Notes: a model not told the origin generated them from the letters alone. DNA of 39,801 bases from Chroococcidiopsidaceae cyanobacterium YX2bin18 (GCA_030446505.1 JAUJND010000055.1:1-39801), one strand, 5' to 3'; positions 8,831 to 19,214 are shown, counted from the first letter of the stretch. A program made the numbers and translations.

Positions 8831-9035
8831 CCAGTTCTTAGTTCTGAGTTTGAATTTTAATAGGAGTTACGCAGTTGAATGTCATGCTGAACGCAGTGAA
8901 GCATCCCAGAGATTCTTCGCTACCGCTCAGAATGACATTACTGCGTCCAACTGCGTAAGTCCTGTTTAAGTTAAAAAAAGTAAGCAGGTGAATATTCTTG
9001 ACTTCTTAACTTCTTCAATTCAAAACTCAAAACTA
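8831..9035. repeat. Intergenic palindromic repeat, split by a MITE
   Basis: The left arm near 8833-8860 (AGTTCTGAGTTTGAATTTTAA) and the right arm near 9014-9034 (TTCAATTCAAAACTCAAAACT) are inverted copies of an AGTTTTGAGTTTTGAATT-type arm. The same arm type occurs after the permease gene (5650-5825) and beside the perM-like gene (14299-14380). The MITE at 8862-8963 sits between the arms. Confidence 0.6.
8862..8963. mobile_element. 102-bp MITE-like element with 15-bp terminal inverted repeats
   Basis: The ends AGGAGTTACGCAGTT (8862-8876) and AACTGCGTAAGTCCT (8949-8963) are inverted repeats with one mismatch. The core contains the dispersed-repeat-like motif TGTCATGCTGAACGCAGTG... and ...TTCGCTACCGCTCAGAATGACA, itself an inner inverted repeat (TGTCAT/ATGACA). 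No coding capacity. Such elements are mobilised in trans by transposases; none is assigned here. Confidence 0.75.
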
Positions 9036-9051
9036 TGTTTAACTGTCTCTA

Positions 9052-9505
9052 TTATTCACGCAACCAGGAAGTAAGGCTTGGTTGCCAACTGACTAACTCT
9101 TCTTGCTTAAACCAAAGGTTAACTTCTTGATTAGCGGTTTCAACGGCATCCGGAGCCGTGAATAATATTACGACCAATATTGATCCCAAAGTCACCTCTA
9201 AAGATACCTGGTTCTGCTGCTAGGGATTTGTAGCACCAATCATTTTTCTGGCTGCTGCAACGACTCCTTCTCCTTCCACCATTGCCACAACTGGTCCAGA
9301 AGTAATAAACTCAACTAGCCCAGCGAAAAATGGTCTTTCCCGATGAACATCATAATGCTGGGCTGCTAGTTCGCGGCTCACCTGCATGAACTTCAAGCCA
9401 ACGAGGGTAAAGCCTTTAGTTTCAAAGCGGCGGATAATTTCGCTCCACCAGCCCGCGCTGCACACCATCGGGCTTGATTGCTAAAAATGTGCGTTCCAAA
9501 ACCAT
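9052..9505 (-). pseudogene. ndk: Nucleoside diphosphate kinase, frameshifted
   Basis: Nucleoside diphosphate kinase transfers phosphate from ATP to other NDPs. The minus strand encodes a recognisable Ndk in several frames: [14 protein letters not shown] (start region, ATG at 9505); [53 protein letters not shown] (lacking the usual Trp); [10 protein letters not shown]; a GDFGINIGRNIIHGS region holding the active-site histidine; and the end SWQPSLTSWLRE. Frame changes occur near 9450 (an extra A in the GLVGEII codons), 9222 (after ATNP) and about 9150 (an extra C after IIHGS). A three-base deletion also removes the Trp. Unless these are sequence errors, no full-length enzyme is made. Confidence 0.88.
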
Positions 9506-9630
9506 CTCCCAAAATTAACTGACACAAAAATCAGATTAGCCTAGAAAGTCTCTCTTAGCTCAGAATTAGCTCACAAGATGAATGAGTTAAACTGGCTATT
9601 TGTGGGTGCATTCATAGAGGTCAAGACAAA

Positions 9631-11695
9631 ATGGGTGTTGAGTTAAATGCTACTACAGCAATTGAGAAGCCCCCCCTTCAAACCGTGGAAAAAACAGCAA
9701 GAGGGGTCATCATCTGAGGTTGAGCAGGCAGTGGCTAATGAACGCACTAAGTCAAGTAATAACAAAAAAAATCCGTAGCAATTACTAAACCAGACTTACC
9801 TCCAAAAAGCTGGAAAATAGAGGATAGCGAAGCACTTTACCGTATTGAAGGCTGGGGTCAGCCTTATTTTTCGATTAACGCTTTAGGTCATATTACTGTT
9901 TCCCCTAAAGGCGATCGCGTGGCGGTTCTTTTGGATCTGTTTGAATTAGTCAATGCCCTCAAACAGCGGAATTTAGGGCTACCACTGCTGATTCGCTTTT
10001 CTGATATTTTAGAAGACCGAATTGAGCGTTTGAAACTTGTTTTGCCAAAGCGATCGCGCGATACAACTACTCCGGTGTCTATCGCGGTGTTTTTCGGTTA
10101 AGTGCAATCAGCAACGTCACCTGATCGAAGACGGTAAGATTTGGCAAACCGCATCAGTTTGGTTTGGAAGCAGGATCAAACCAGAGTTGATGATTGCTTT
10201 GGCGATGTTGAATACCCCAGGAGCGCTGTTAATTTGTAACGGCTACAAAGATCGGGAATACATTGAAACTGCGCGGGGATGTTATCCCAACGCTTAGGGC
10301 AAACACCAATCATCGTTCTAGAGCAAATTGAAGAAGTTCAACTGGTGATTGAGGCAAGCGTTGCTTAGGAATTAAGCCGATTTTAGGTGTACGCGCTAAG
10401 TTAAGTACCCAAGGGATGGGACGCTGGGGACCTCTAGTGGCGATCGCTAAATTTGGTCTGACAATTCCGGAAATTATCCAAGCAGTTGAGCAGTTACGCA
10501 CAGCCAACCTAATGGATTCGTTACAGCACCTTTGCACTTCCACATTGGCTCTCAAATCTCGGCAATCAATGTCATCAAAGATGCCATCCAAGAAGCCAGT
10601 CGGATCTACGTGGAATTAGCCGCTCTCGGAGCCAATATGAAGTATTTGGATGTTGGCGGTGGTTTGGGAGTTGACTATGACGGCTCTCAAACTAACTTTT
10701 ATGCCTCAAAAAATTACAATATGCAGAACTATGCCAACGACATCGTGGCAGAGTTGAAGGATGCTTGTGCTGAACGCCAATTACCTGTACCGACGCTAAT
10801 TAGTGAGAGTGGTAGGGCGATCGCTTCCCATCAATCCGTCTGATCTTTGATGTCCTCAGCACTTCTAATGTCCCTTTTGGAACGCCTCAACTCCCCCAAG
10901 AGGGAGAACCGCCTATTGTGCAACATCTTTGGGAAACTTACCAATCCATCAGCATTGACAATTACCAGGAGACTTACCACGACGCGGTTCAGTTCAAAGA
11001 TGAAGCTATCAGTCGGTTTAACTTAGGAATTTTGCGTCTTACCGAACGCGCCAGAGTCGAACGTATCTATTGGGCTTGTTGTGAGAAGATTTTAAGTTTA
11101 ACCAGGCAACAGGAATATGTCCCGGATGAGTTGGAAGACTTGGAAAAAATCATGGCTTCCATCTACTACATCAATTTGTCTGTCTTTCAATCTGCACCAG
11201 ATTGCTGGGCAATTGACCAATTGTTTCCGATTATGCCGATTCACCGCCTAGATCAAGAACCTACACAGCGAGGAATTCTGGCAGACTTAACTTGTGACAG
11301 TGATGGCAAAATTGATCGGTTTATTGATCTGCGGGATGTGAAATCTGTTTTAGAGCTACATTCCTTTAAGCCAAAGAACCCTATTACCTGGGAATGTTCC
11401 TCAATGGAGCTTATCAGGAGATTATGGGGCAATCTGCACAATTTGTTTGGCGACACTAACACTGTCCACATCCAACTAACACCTAAAGGTTACCAAAATT
11501 GAGCACGTTGTCAAGGGCGACACGATGACAGAAGTGGTGGGTTATGTGCAGTATGATGCTGAGGACTTGGTTGAAAGTATGCGTCAGCGAACCGAGCAAG
11601 CCTTGCAAGAAAAGCGGATTACAATTCAAGAATCCCAGCGACTGCTGCAAACGTACGAACAAAGTCTCACTCGGTACACTTACTTGTCTTCTTAG
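9631..11695 (+). pseudogene. speA: Biosynthetic arginine decarboxylase, multiply frameshifted
   Basis: SpeA is a PLP enzyme converting arginine to agmatine, the first step of polyamine synthesis. The start MGVELNATTAIEKP is at 9631 and the end QTYEQSLTRYTYLSS stops at 11695, close to the normal length. Recognisable pieces in shifting frames are: SWKIEDSEALYRIEGWGQPYF (split across the window near 9810); VKCNQQRHLIED, containing the PLP lysine, out of frame by one missing base near 10098; GMGRWGPLVAIAKFGLT; HFHIGSQISAINVIKDA; YLDVGGGLGVDYDGSQTNF; ISESGRAIASHQ; and a long C-terminal piece at 10918-11502 including DSDGKIDRFIDL. At least five single-base frame changes break it. The protein sequence is otherwise well conserved, so the damage is recent or artefactual. 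Confidence 0.92.
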
Positions 11696-11713
11696 AATTC
11701 AGGAGCTAGGAGT

Positions 11714-11921
11714 CAGCGAAGAGGACAAGGGGATGGGGCGGACTTGCGGGAGAACTCCATAGATAAATCTAGGGAAACCTGTAATAAGGACGTTTTGTAC
11801 TTCGTTATCCGCAATCTCGGTACAAATCCTTATTCTCCACGACTGAATGGGGCTTGCAACCTTGTAAACAAGGTATTTCCCAAGTCCCCAAGTCCCCAAG
11901 TCCCCTTGTCCTCTTCGCTTG
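11714..11921. mobile_element. 208-bp MITE-like element (copy A) with GAAGAGGACAAGGGG ends
   Basis: CAGCGAAGAGGACAAGGGG (from 11714) is inverted at the right end as CCCCTTGTCCTCTTCGCTTG (to 11921). The right arm also carries three tandem AAGTCCCC units. There is no coding capacity. The same terminal sequence bounds the element at 28421-28729, so two members of one family are present. It lies between the convergent ends of speA and the nucleotidyltransferase gene. No clear target duplication was seen for this copy. Confidence 0.7.
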
Positions 11922-11948
11922 TGGCTCCTTTTTTGCCAAAGCCTCCAG

Positions 11949-13133
11949 TTAAGTCCTGGCTCTTAACTCCTGGCTGCCATTTATTTCTAGCAATTCCGCG
12001 ATTGCTTGTCGCTCTAAGGTGGGTTCAGACGGTATTACCTGCCGCACATCGGTAATCAACCAATCTAGAGCAGCCAAGCTTGGACATCAATCATTGCCCC
12101 GGTTTTATCTACGCAGTAGCGCCCATAAACCAGCTTATCAACTAGGCGTACTCCTCGTCCTAGCCGAGAATATTCAAAAATAACACTGTTTTCGACTGTA
12201 GCACCGCCTTTAAATGCAGCAATTCGGACCAATCATCGTCGGTCCCACAATCTTAGCTCCGTCCTCAATCCGGGTCATACCACTGATGTAAACTGGACCT
12301 TTAATATCTACTTGTCCCAGTTGACATCAACATTCAATCCAGTGTAGATACCTTCGCGCACTTGATACCCTGGAATGTTAACAATTTTGATTTCGCCCTG
12401 TAATACGCCGCAAATCGCTCGCGAGTAGTCGGGGACTTTACCAATATCTACCCATTGGAAATCCATCGGAATACCATAAAAAGGCGCATTTATCTCCACT
12501 AGCTTGGGAAACAACTGGCTACCAATGTCATACTCTTGACCAGAAGGGATATAGTTCAATACCTCAGGTTCAAAGATATAAATACCAGTGTTGATATTGG
12601 TACTAAGAGCTTCTTCCACGGATGGTTTTTCTTGGAATGCTTTGATGCGACCAGTTTCATCCGTGACAACAACGCCGTAGCTGGAAACTTCCTCACGGGG
12701 AACAGATTTCATGACTACATTGTGATCGCTCCTTGGCTTTTGCCATTTCACTGCCGCCGTTAAATCTAAATCAATCAAAGCGTCACCGCACAGCACCACA
12801 AATGTATCATCAAAAAACGGCGAGAAGTCTTGGATGCGACGCATCCTCCAGCAGAACCGATTGCTTCTCCCACCAGTTCGCCGTCGACAATTCGCCCCTC
12901 AAAAGAATAGGCAATCTCTACTCCAAAGCGTGCCTATCGCGGAAATAATTTTCAATTTCATGAGCCAAGTGACTAACATTGACCATAATCTGGTCAAATC
13001 CATGCTGGCGTAGCAGTTCCAGTAAAAATTCCATCACTGGCTTTTGCATGATCGGCATCATTGGTTTAGGCATTGTATAGGTAATTGGACGCACGCGAGT
13101 TCCTTTACCAGCAGCCAAAATCATAGCTTTCAT
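11949..13133 (-). pseudogene. Sugar-phosphate nucleotidyltransferase with left-handed beta-helix tail, frameshifted
   Basis: This gene encodes a GCD1/mannose-1-phosphate guanylyltransferase-like enzyme that makes NDP-sugars. The N terminus at 13133 has the nucleotide-binding motif MILAAGKGTRVRPITYTMPK, followed by MPIMQKPVMEFLLELL. The frame is lost near 12918. It resumes at about 12910-12845 in another frame (EIAYSFEGRIVDGELVGEA), then at 12844-12308 (FFDDTFVVLCGDALIDLDL, FQWVDIGKVPDYSRA, GIYTGLNVDVNWDK). The beta-helix tail (VDIKGPVYISGMTRIEDGA, VENSVIFEYSRLGRGVRLVD) and the end LEINGSQELRART run in further frames to 11949. Several single-base indels break it. The total length matches the usual cyanobacterial form of about 390 residues. 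Confidence 0.88.
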
Positions 13134-13361
13134 AAATACTTACTCCTCAACCTCAAGCTAATTTACTTTATTTATTTGATTCTTAATCATTGATCAGTTT
13201 CAGATTTGAGTCATCAATGAAACTACTTACAAAGGATGAATTGCCGCTGAAATGCGATCACTTCTTTTCAAAGATCATTGGGTGTTGTCTCAATTTACTC
13301 GCATTTGGGCAAATAGCTGAAATTTTGAGTATTAAAGATAAGCAAAACTTAGGTGAGAATT

Positions 13362-14291
13362 CTAGTCAACTGCATCAGGTAACACACTAGTACGCTCTTT
13401 TAAGTGGTCGCTTGATGCTGCATCTCGAAGTGTGCGGATTTTGATTTCTTGGTAAAACTCCGCTTGGGATAACTCCACCTTGGATTGAGCCGATAGTAGC
13501 AATGCTAAAAGACGCTGACTCGATCCTGTGGCTGTGGTTGGGAAAGGGAGGCTGATTCCCCCCATTCCGTCAGGCAAAAAAATCTACTGAGGCTTCTGCT
13601 AAATTACTCTGCTGACTAGACGCTGTGTAAGCTTTGCTTTTTTGCACTGGCATTAGTGCCAATTTCGTTGTCTGAGTCCAAAATACCAACTGCTCTAAAT
13701 CTAGCCATTCTTGCTCAGAATTTGGTGTGAATGATAAATTAGAACCTGCTCCAGTTGCCTAGCAACCTCAGTAAGATTTTCTGCGTGAGCTAACTCTAAC
13801 GTTCGCGGAAGCATCGAGATTTGGAGCGAAAGTGACTCTTTTAGGGAGTTTTGGCGGCTTTACTCTGAAGTTGCAGCGCAGTTGCCATTAACTGTAATTG
13901 GTCTATCAACTCATTAAGAGTAACGCGACGCTTTTGAGGCGGTAAAGCAGTTGGACGGCGACACAACTGTTGCTCTAGAGCCAACCGTCGCTCTGGTCTT
14001 ACCCTATCTTCAACTGGTAATAAATCATCTGATCGAACTAGGTCAGTTTCTGGTGATTCTATTTCAACTAGAGTGTTTGCCTTGAATAACACCAGCATTG
14101 AAGCTGAAAAAAGCTTGACCAGACGATAAGTCGGCTTCATAGGCTGCTTGTGTTGCTGACTCAGCCGAAATCAGTTTACTTAAGTAGCGATCAATCACAT
14201 CAATTACCTGAACATCCCAAGGATCAATTTCGCCGCGTTGAGCTAGGTCAATTAACAGGGCAATTCCTTCAAAAAGTTTGTCAGCGTCCAT
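13362..14291 (-). pseudogene. scpA: Segregation and condensation protein A, frameshifted
   Basis: ScpA is the kleisin that bridges SMC heads in chromosome condensation. The start at 14291 gives FEGIALLIDLAQRGEIDPW and DVQVIDVIDRYLSKL, the signature kleisin N terminus of cyanobacterial ScpA. The frame breaks near 14100. It continues in a second frame (SASMLVLFKANTLVEIESP, then LPPQKRRVTLNELIDQLQL), breaks again near 13850, and ends with a winged-helix C-terminal piece (LLALLLSAQSKVELSQAEF, then EIKIRTL). The piece between 13580 and 13840 is also out of frame (ARQLEQVLI, EQEWLDLEQLV). At least three indels are needed. ScpA is normally important for viability, so an artefact or a second copy elsewhere should be considered. 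Confidence 0.85.
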
Positions 14292-14298
14292 TAAAGAG

Positions 14299-14380
14299 TA
14301 GTTTTGAGTTTTGAATTAAACAGTAAGGTAAGACAGATCACTTGTTTCAACTAAATATTTAAAATTTAGAACTCACAACT
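14299..14380. repeat. Intergenic palindromic repeat (AGTTTTGAGTTTTGAATT type)
   Basis: The left arm AGTTTTGAGTTTTGAATT (about 14300-14317) and the right arm AAATTTAGAACTCACAACT (about 14362-14380) form an imperfect inverted repeat between scpA and the perM-like gene. It belongs to the same family as the arms at 5650-5825 and 8831-9035. Confidence 0.55.
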
Positions 14381-14384
14381 ATTT

Positions 14385-15470
14385 CTAGCTCCCTCTTGGT
14401 GAATCTTGAGGAATAGTTACAGTTGGTACAACATTTTGCTTAAGACTGCGGATAGCATCGATAGTGCCTTTGATTGTTCCAGCTACTGGCACAGCGACGA
14501 TTACTCCCAAAAAACCAGCAATCTCTGCTCCCATCAATATGGCAATGAAGATCCAGATTGGATTAAGTCCTGTGAAATTCCCCATAATTCTGGGAGCCAG
14601 CACATTGTCTTTAATCTGCTGCATGAAGATTGCAGACACGGCAACTTGAATTGCTAACCACCAATTCTGGAATAGAACCAAAATGGTCACTATCCCAATA
14701 CCTAGTGTTGCCCCAATAAAAGGAATAAGTTCTGCTGCTCCAATTAAAAGCGCAAACAGCAGCGCAAATGGCACCTTAAGCGCTAAAAATATTGGGGTTA
14801 GGGTCACGACCATAAAAAGCCCTAGTAACAACTGACTAATAAAGAAGTTTTGGAAATTCAGTCGTAAGGATGCGCTTAATGGTAATCCAATTTGGGACGG
14901 TAAGAGGTTAATTAAACCCTGCCACACGCGATCGCCATACAACAGCATATAAAACGCCAGCACGACTACTAATACCGTGTCGATTAATCCTGTGAGTGTT
15001 CCCAGGGCAAATCCGACAGCTTGACCCGCCAGCGCTTGCACCTGGCTTTCAATGCGAGTATTAATTCGACTGCTAAAACCCTGAAGATCCAGCGGTAAGC
15101 GTCTCGCCCTAGCCCAGTTATCGAACCACTCCAAAGTGTCTTGACTTCTCTTTAACCAACCAGGAATTCCCTTTAACAGTTGAACCATTTGGTCAGTTAT
15201 TAGCGGTACCAGGATTAGACCCACGAAGACCAAAAGCGTTAAGCTTACAAGCAAAACGACAATGACTGCTTGAGTCCTAGTAATCCGACCCCGTTCAAAA
15301 AACTGAACTGGGTAATTTAGTAAGAAAGCCAGAATTGCAGCCACCGTGAGTACAGTTATCAGATGCTCAAAATAGCGAAAAGCCTGGGACAGCAGCCAGA
15401 TATTCAGGGCGACAATTGGGCCGCTCAGACCAAAGATAAGCAGACGTTGAAAGGAGGCTGAACGGCGCAT
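14385..15470 (-). CDS. AI-2E family (PerM-like) membrane transporter
   Basis: This intact 361-residue polytopic membrane protein belongs to the AI-2E transporter/PerM superfamily. There are two N-terminal helices (LIFGLSGPIVALNIWLLSQ and ITVLTVAAILAFLLNYPV) and a third at residues 65-85. A soluble amphipathic segment follows at about residues 95-150. A C-terminal helical block carries the family features ALLIGAAELIPFIGATLG and IMGNFTGLNPIWIFIAIL. Members export small molecules or ions; the cyanobacterial substrate is unknown. ATG 15470 is preceded on the minus strand by AAAGG. It has no frame disruption, in contrast to its neighbours on the left. Confidence 0.9.
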   Translation of the reverse strand: MRRSASFQRLLIFGLSGPIVALNIWLLSQAFRYFEHLITVLTVAAILAFLLNYPVQFFERGRITRTQAVIVVLLVSLTLLVFVGLILVPLITDQMVQLLKGIPGWLKRSQDTLEWFDNWARARRLPLDLQGFSSRINTRIESQVQALAGQAVGFALGTLTGLIDTVLVVVLAFYMLLYGDRVWQGLINLLPSQIGLPLSASLRLNFQNFFISQLLLGLFMVVTLTPIFLALKVPFALLFALLIGAAELIPFIGATLGIGIVTILVLFQNWWLAIQVAVSAIFMQQIKDNVLAPRIMGNFTGLNPIWIFIAILMGAEIAGFLGVIVAVPVAGTIKGTIDAIRSLKQNVVPTVTIPQDSPRGS

Positions 15471-15680
15471 CGTCTCAAACCTTTAGTAGTGGTCTGGAAA
15501 AGTAGAACCCTGTCTGCCTAAAAGTGTAATTGACTAGGTGAGCGATAGCCTTTGGCAGGGACTGCCCCATCGCCCTTTGTTTTAATGGCACAATCAATTC
15601 ATTGACCACAGTTGATTCAGTAGCTAGATTTACCCAGCCGTAGCCTACATTGCCTGGATTATAAAGACAAGCAGCACAAC

Positions 15681-16325
15681 ATGGACACAAGCGTAGCCGA
15701 TCTTCGCAAAGATTACACACTTCAAGGCTTAAACAAAGCCGATGTTGATCCCAACCCCTTTAAACAATTTCAAACATGGTTTGACCAAGCACTAAAAGCC
15801 CAGCTGCCTGAGCCAAATGCTATGAATCTTGCTACTGCTACAAAAGACGGCAAACCCTCTGCTAGGATGGTGCTGCTCAAAAATTTTGACCAACGAGGCT
15901 TTGTCTTTTACACCAACTATAAGAGTTATAAAGGGCAAGAATTAGCAAATAATCCCCAAGCTGCCCTGACCTTTTGGTGGGCTGAACTAGAGCGCCAAGT
16001 CCGGATTGAGGGGCGCGTGGAGAAAGTATCAGACCAAGAATCAGATCAGTATTTCTACAGCCGCCCGTTAAATAGTCGCCTTGGTGCTTGGGTGTCGGAG
16101 CAAAGCCAGGTAATTAAGAGCCGCGAAGTTTTGGAGTTACGTTTACAAGAACTCCAAACTCATTATGAAAATCAGGAAATTCCCCGACCACCCCACTGGG
16201 GAGGCTTTAGAGTTATCCCGACAGTGATTGAGTTTTGGCAAGGACGACCTAGTAGACTGCACGATCGCTTGAATTATCGTCGTCTAGATAATCGCAGCTG
16301 GGATATTGAGCGCTTGTCACCATAA
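15681..16325 (+). CDS. pdxH: Pyridoxamine 5'-phosphate oxidase
   Basis: PdxH uses FMN and oxygen to oxidise pyridoxamine- or pyridoxine-5'-phosphate to PLP, in the cytosol as a homodimer. The 214-residue protein is complete: N-terminal [52 protein letters not shown] (FMN/PLP contacts); [58 protein letters not shown]; and the closing [12 protein letters not shown], then IERLSP, typical of the family. It is intact. Upstream (15475-15680) there is no convincing gene. Confidence 0.96.
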   Translation: MDTSVADLRKDYTLQGLNKADVDPNPFKQFQTWFDQALKAQLPEPNAMNLATATKDGKPSARMVLLKNFDQRGFVFYTNYKSYKGQELANNPQAALTFWWAELERQVRIEGRVEKVSDQESDQYFYSRPLNSRLGAWVSEQSQVIKSREVLELRLQELQTHYENQEIPRPPHWGGFRVIPTVIEFWQGRPSRLHDRLNYRRLDNRSWDIERLSP

Positions 16326-16429
16326 AGCATAAATCGGCAAATTTTAAGTGGCAGTTTTATGAGGGCGATCGCTTGACAACTCACAATAGACTTCTTGGAT
16401 AAATACAAGCGCCAATAAAATTTGCAGCT

Positions 16430-17089
16430 ATGCAAACAAATTCTAAATTTATGTACGAACAAACAAGTCTTGGGAAATCCTTAGAAGGACTAGAGGAAAC
16501 GAACAACCAAGATATTATAGCTATACCTGATGCTGATGTTACTTTCTGCCGTTGTTTATTTTCTCAGGAAGAAAGTGACGAGTTTTTTGCTGAGTTATAT
16601 AAAAATATCAACTGGAAGCAAGAATCAATAACAATTTACGGTAAACCTATTCCTTTACCAAGGCTTACTGCCTGGTATGGAGATAGTGGTAAGTCATATA
16701 CCTATTCAAAAATAGCAATGAATCCTCAGCCTTGGACTCCTACATTACTAAAAATTAAGTCTAAAATCGAAAGTTTAGCAGGAGTAAATTTCAACAGCGT
16801 ATTGCTTAACTTATATCGCAACGGTAGCGATAGTGTAGCCTGGCATAGTGATGATGAGCCAGAACTTGGAACTAATCCAGTAATTGCCTCTGTAAGCTTT
16901 GGTGGTACGCGACGTTTTATGTTTAAGCACAAATATAAAAAAGAATTAAATAAAGTAGAAATTTATTTAACTCACGGAAGCTTTTTAATAATGAAAGGAA
17001 CTACGCAACATTTGTGGCAGCATCAAATACCAAAAACAACAAATTCAGTTCAGCTTAGAATTAACCTCACATTCAGGTTAATAGTCTAA
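16430..17089 (+). CDS. AlkB-like 2-oxoglutarate/Fe(II) dioxygenase
   Basis: This 219-residue protein is similar to AlkB/ALKBH2-type dealkylases, which remove alkyl lesions from DNA or RNA bases. Seen: a substrate-lid region PIPLPRLTAWYGD; FNSVLLNLYRNGSDSVAWHS; the iron-binding HxD inside WHSDDEPELG; a second His in GTTQHLWQHQIPK; and the 2-oxoglutarate-binding arginine end LRINLTFR. It has the compact length of the bacterial ALKBH2/3-like branch rather than E. coli AlkB. Two start codons are close together (MQTNSKFM); the first is used. The gene is intact and AT-richer than pdxH. A strong hairpin terminator lies about 140 nt downstream. Confidence 0.9.
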   Translation: MQTNSKFMYEQTSLGKSLEGLEETNNQDIIAIPDADVTFCRCLFSQEESDEFFAELYKNINWKQESITIYGKPIPLPRLTAWYGDSGKSYTYSKIAMNPQPWTPTLLKIKSKIESLAGVNFNSVLLNLYRNGSDSVAWHSDDEPELGTNPVIASVSFGGTRRFMFKHKYKKELNKVEIYLTHGSFLIMKGTTQHLWQHQIPKTTNSVQLRINLTFRLIV

Positions 17090-17404
17090 TTTGGCTTTAG
17101 ATAAAATTTTTTTGAAGTAAATTAGATTACAACTCTTAATTATTACTGAATACAGCGTAGCTTCCTTTAATATTTACAGACCTCGCATCAGCAGAAATCA
17201 TTAGCGCCAATAAGTTCCCTAAAGTATGGACAGCAGCGATAACCTCTGCATTGCTGCTGTCCATTTTTGATTTTACAGAACGGATAGTTTTTCTGAGCCA
17301 CAGCCAAAGAGTGATATTAGCCCAGACAATTAAGTAATTAAACAGGGTATAACTTACTTGTATTCAACAGTTATTTCGCTAATTGCGCTCTAGCTTTTTC
17401 AGAT
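17090..17404. other. Gene-free stretch between AlkB-like gene and mrdA
   Basis: No coding frame is seen in this 315-bp stretch. It contains the strong hairpin at 17226-17270. The 70 bp before the hairpin have no recognised feature; they could be a 3' UTR or a short non-coding transcript. Confidence 0.5.
17226..17270 (+). terminator. 15-bp hairpin followed by T-rich tract
   Basis: ATGGACAGCAGC (17226-17237) pairs perfectly with GCTGCTGTCCAT (17253-17264). Three more pairs (one G-T) extend the stem to 15 bp around a 9-nt loop. ATTTTTGATTTT follows on the plus strand, as for a Rho-independent terminator. Confidence 0.8.
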
Positions 17405-19214
17405 ATGACCTTAATTCAGTCTGCGCCTACTGTCAAAACTACTGCCGCACGTACCGTTGGTCAACGTTACCAGTCGTTTGGGATGTTGAGCATTATTACA
17501 TTATTGCTGTTCGGTGGCATTGGCTGTCGGCTCGCTTATTTGCAGCTGATAGACGGAACTCGTAGTCGGCAACTGGCAGATAATAATCGGATTCGCTTGA
17601 TTCCCAAACAACCAGAACGAGGCACTATTTTTGATCGCAAAGGCAAAATTTTAGCTAGCAGTCGTCTTTCTCATGCAGTGTATGTATGGCCTCGCGCTCC
17701 CCAGAAAGCCGAGTGGGTTGCTACTAAAATGCGCCTCTCGCAGATGCTTAATATTCCAGAAGCCGAAATTCAAAAGCGACTGGAACAAGCTGGTTATAAT
17801 TCTCCCACACTGGTGCGGATCGCACGGGATTTAAGTCCGGGTCAAATTACGGCATTGGCAGAATATAGCAACGAGCTAGAGGACGTTGAGGTTTACATAG
17901 AAGCTGTGCGGGAATACCCAAATGGGGAACTAGCTGCCCACTTACTTGGTTACACCGGAGAGATGAGCGATCGCGAATTAGCCAAAAAGCGTTACCAAGG
18001 CTACCAACTAGGAGATGTAATTGGTCAAATGGGTGTTGAGGCTGCTTTTGAAAAACAGCTGCGCGGAGAATGGGGAGGTCAGCAAGTTGAAGTAGATGGT
18101 GCTGGTCGGATTATGCGGATTCTGGGCGAAAAACAGGCAAAAGCAGGTCAGGATGTGCATCTAACGTTGGATTTAGATTTGCAGAAGGCAGCGGAAAAGG
18201 CGTTAGGCGATCGCCAAGGTGCGATCGTGGCGCTTGACCCCCGTAATGGTGCGGTTTTAGCACTAGTCAGTCGCCCAGCTTTTAACCCAAACATCTTCTC
18301 CAAGCGAATTACCCCGGCTCAATGGCGCGATATCCAGCGCAAAGATCATCCCTTTGTTAATCGCGCTCTGCGGGGCTTTCCACCTGCCAGCACGTTTAAA
18401 ATCATTACAACTACCGCTGGCATCGAATCCGGCAAATTTTCTCCCGATACCGTCCTCCCAACTTATGCTTGCATGAACATCGGCGGTATTAGTTTCTGCG
18501 ATTGGAACCGTGCCGGATTTGGACAGTTGGGCTTTATAGGTGCTTTGACTTGGAGTAGTGATACGTTCTTTTATCAAATCGGCAGGGGGATTGGCGATTC
18601 AACTCTGATCGATTGGACTCGTCGTTATGGTTTTGGGCAAAAAACAGGGATTGAGTTGGCACCGGAAGAAGCTGCGGGCTTAGTCGCGGATGATGCTTGG
18701 AAGCAGGAAAATTTGCAGATACCTTGGTCTATCGGTGACACAATCAATATGTCAATTGGTCAAGGATTTTTGCAAGTAACACCGCTGCAAGTCGCTATGA
18801 TGTTCTCTGTTCCGGCTAACGGTGGCTATCTTGTCAAGCCTCATTTATTAGCGAATACAACAAAAAACTGGCGTAAGTCATTAGATCTAAAACCAGAAAC
18901 AGTTAGAGTGCTACAACAAGGATTGCGGGGTGTGGTAGCTGGTGGAACTGTTAAAGCCTCAACTCACCAACAATTCCGCCAGCTTCTGGTAAAAGTGGTA
19001 CTGCTGAAGCTTTTGGTCATGAATCTCACACTTGGTTTGGCGGATACGCACCTAGTAATAATCCCGAAATTGTCGTGGTAGCGTTTGCTGAACATTCTGG
19101 CGGCGGCGGCGGCAAGATTGCGCTCCAATGGTTTTACAAGTTCTGGAGGAGTATTTTAAGAATCAGAAGACAGGAATACCAAAAGTCAAAAATAAGAGGC
19201 TGTTTGGCAAATAA
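17405..19214 (+). pseudogene. mrdA: Penicillin-binding protein 2, C-terminal frameshifts
   Basis: PBP2 is the transpeptidase of the elongasome, building lateral wall peptidoglycan. Seen: a TM anchor (SIITLLLFGGIGCRLAYLQLI); a PBP dimerisation domain with RLIPKQPERGTIFDRKGKIL; and a transpeptidase domain with the SxxK motif PASTFK (Ser329, Lys332) and the second motif SSDTFFYQIG. The frame is intact to about residue 515. A single-base change near 18960 then shifts it, and the product stops at 19081 without the KSGT box. The expected continuation (IPPASGKSGTAEAFGHESH, SNNPEIVVVAFAEHSGGGG) is present in the other frame. A further shift near 19118 precedes the true end at 19214. The gene is essential in most bacteria, so either these are sequence errors or another PBP2 exists. 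Confidence 0.92.

Noticed and set aside
11744..12055. 103-codon plus-strand frame
   Set aside because: It covers the MITE and the antisense of the nucleotidyltransferase C terminus; no protein-like sequence.
15475..15720. 81-codon minus-strand frame overlapping the pdxH start
   Set aside because: It overlaps pdxH, has Cys-rich low-likelihood composition and no recognisable motif.
18263..18577. 104-codon minus-strand frame
   Set aside because: It is a shadow of the PBP2 transpeptidase domain.
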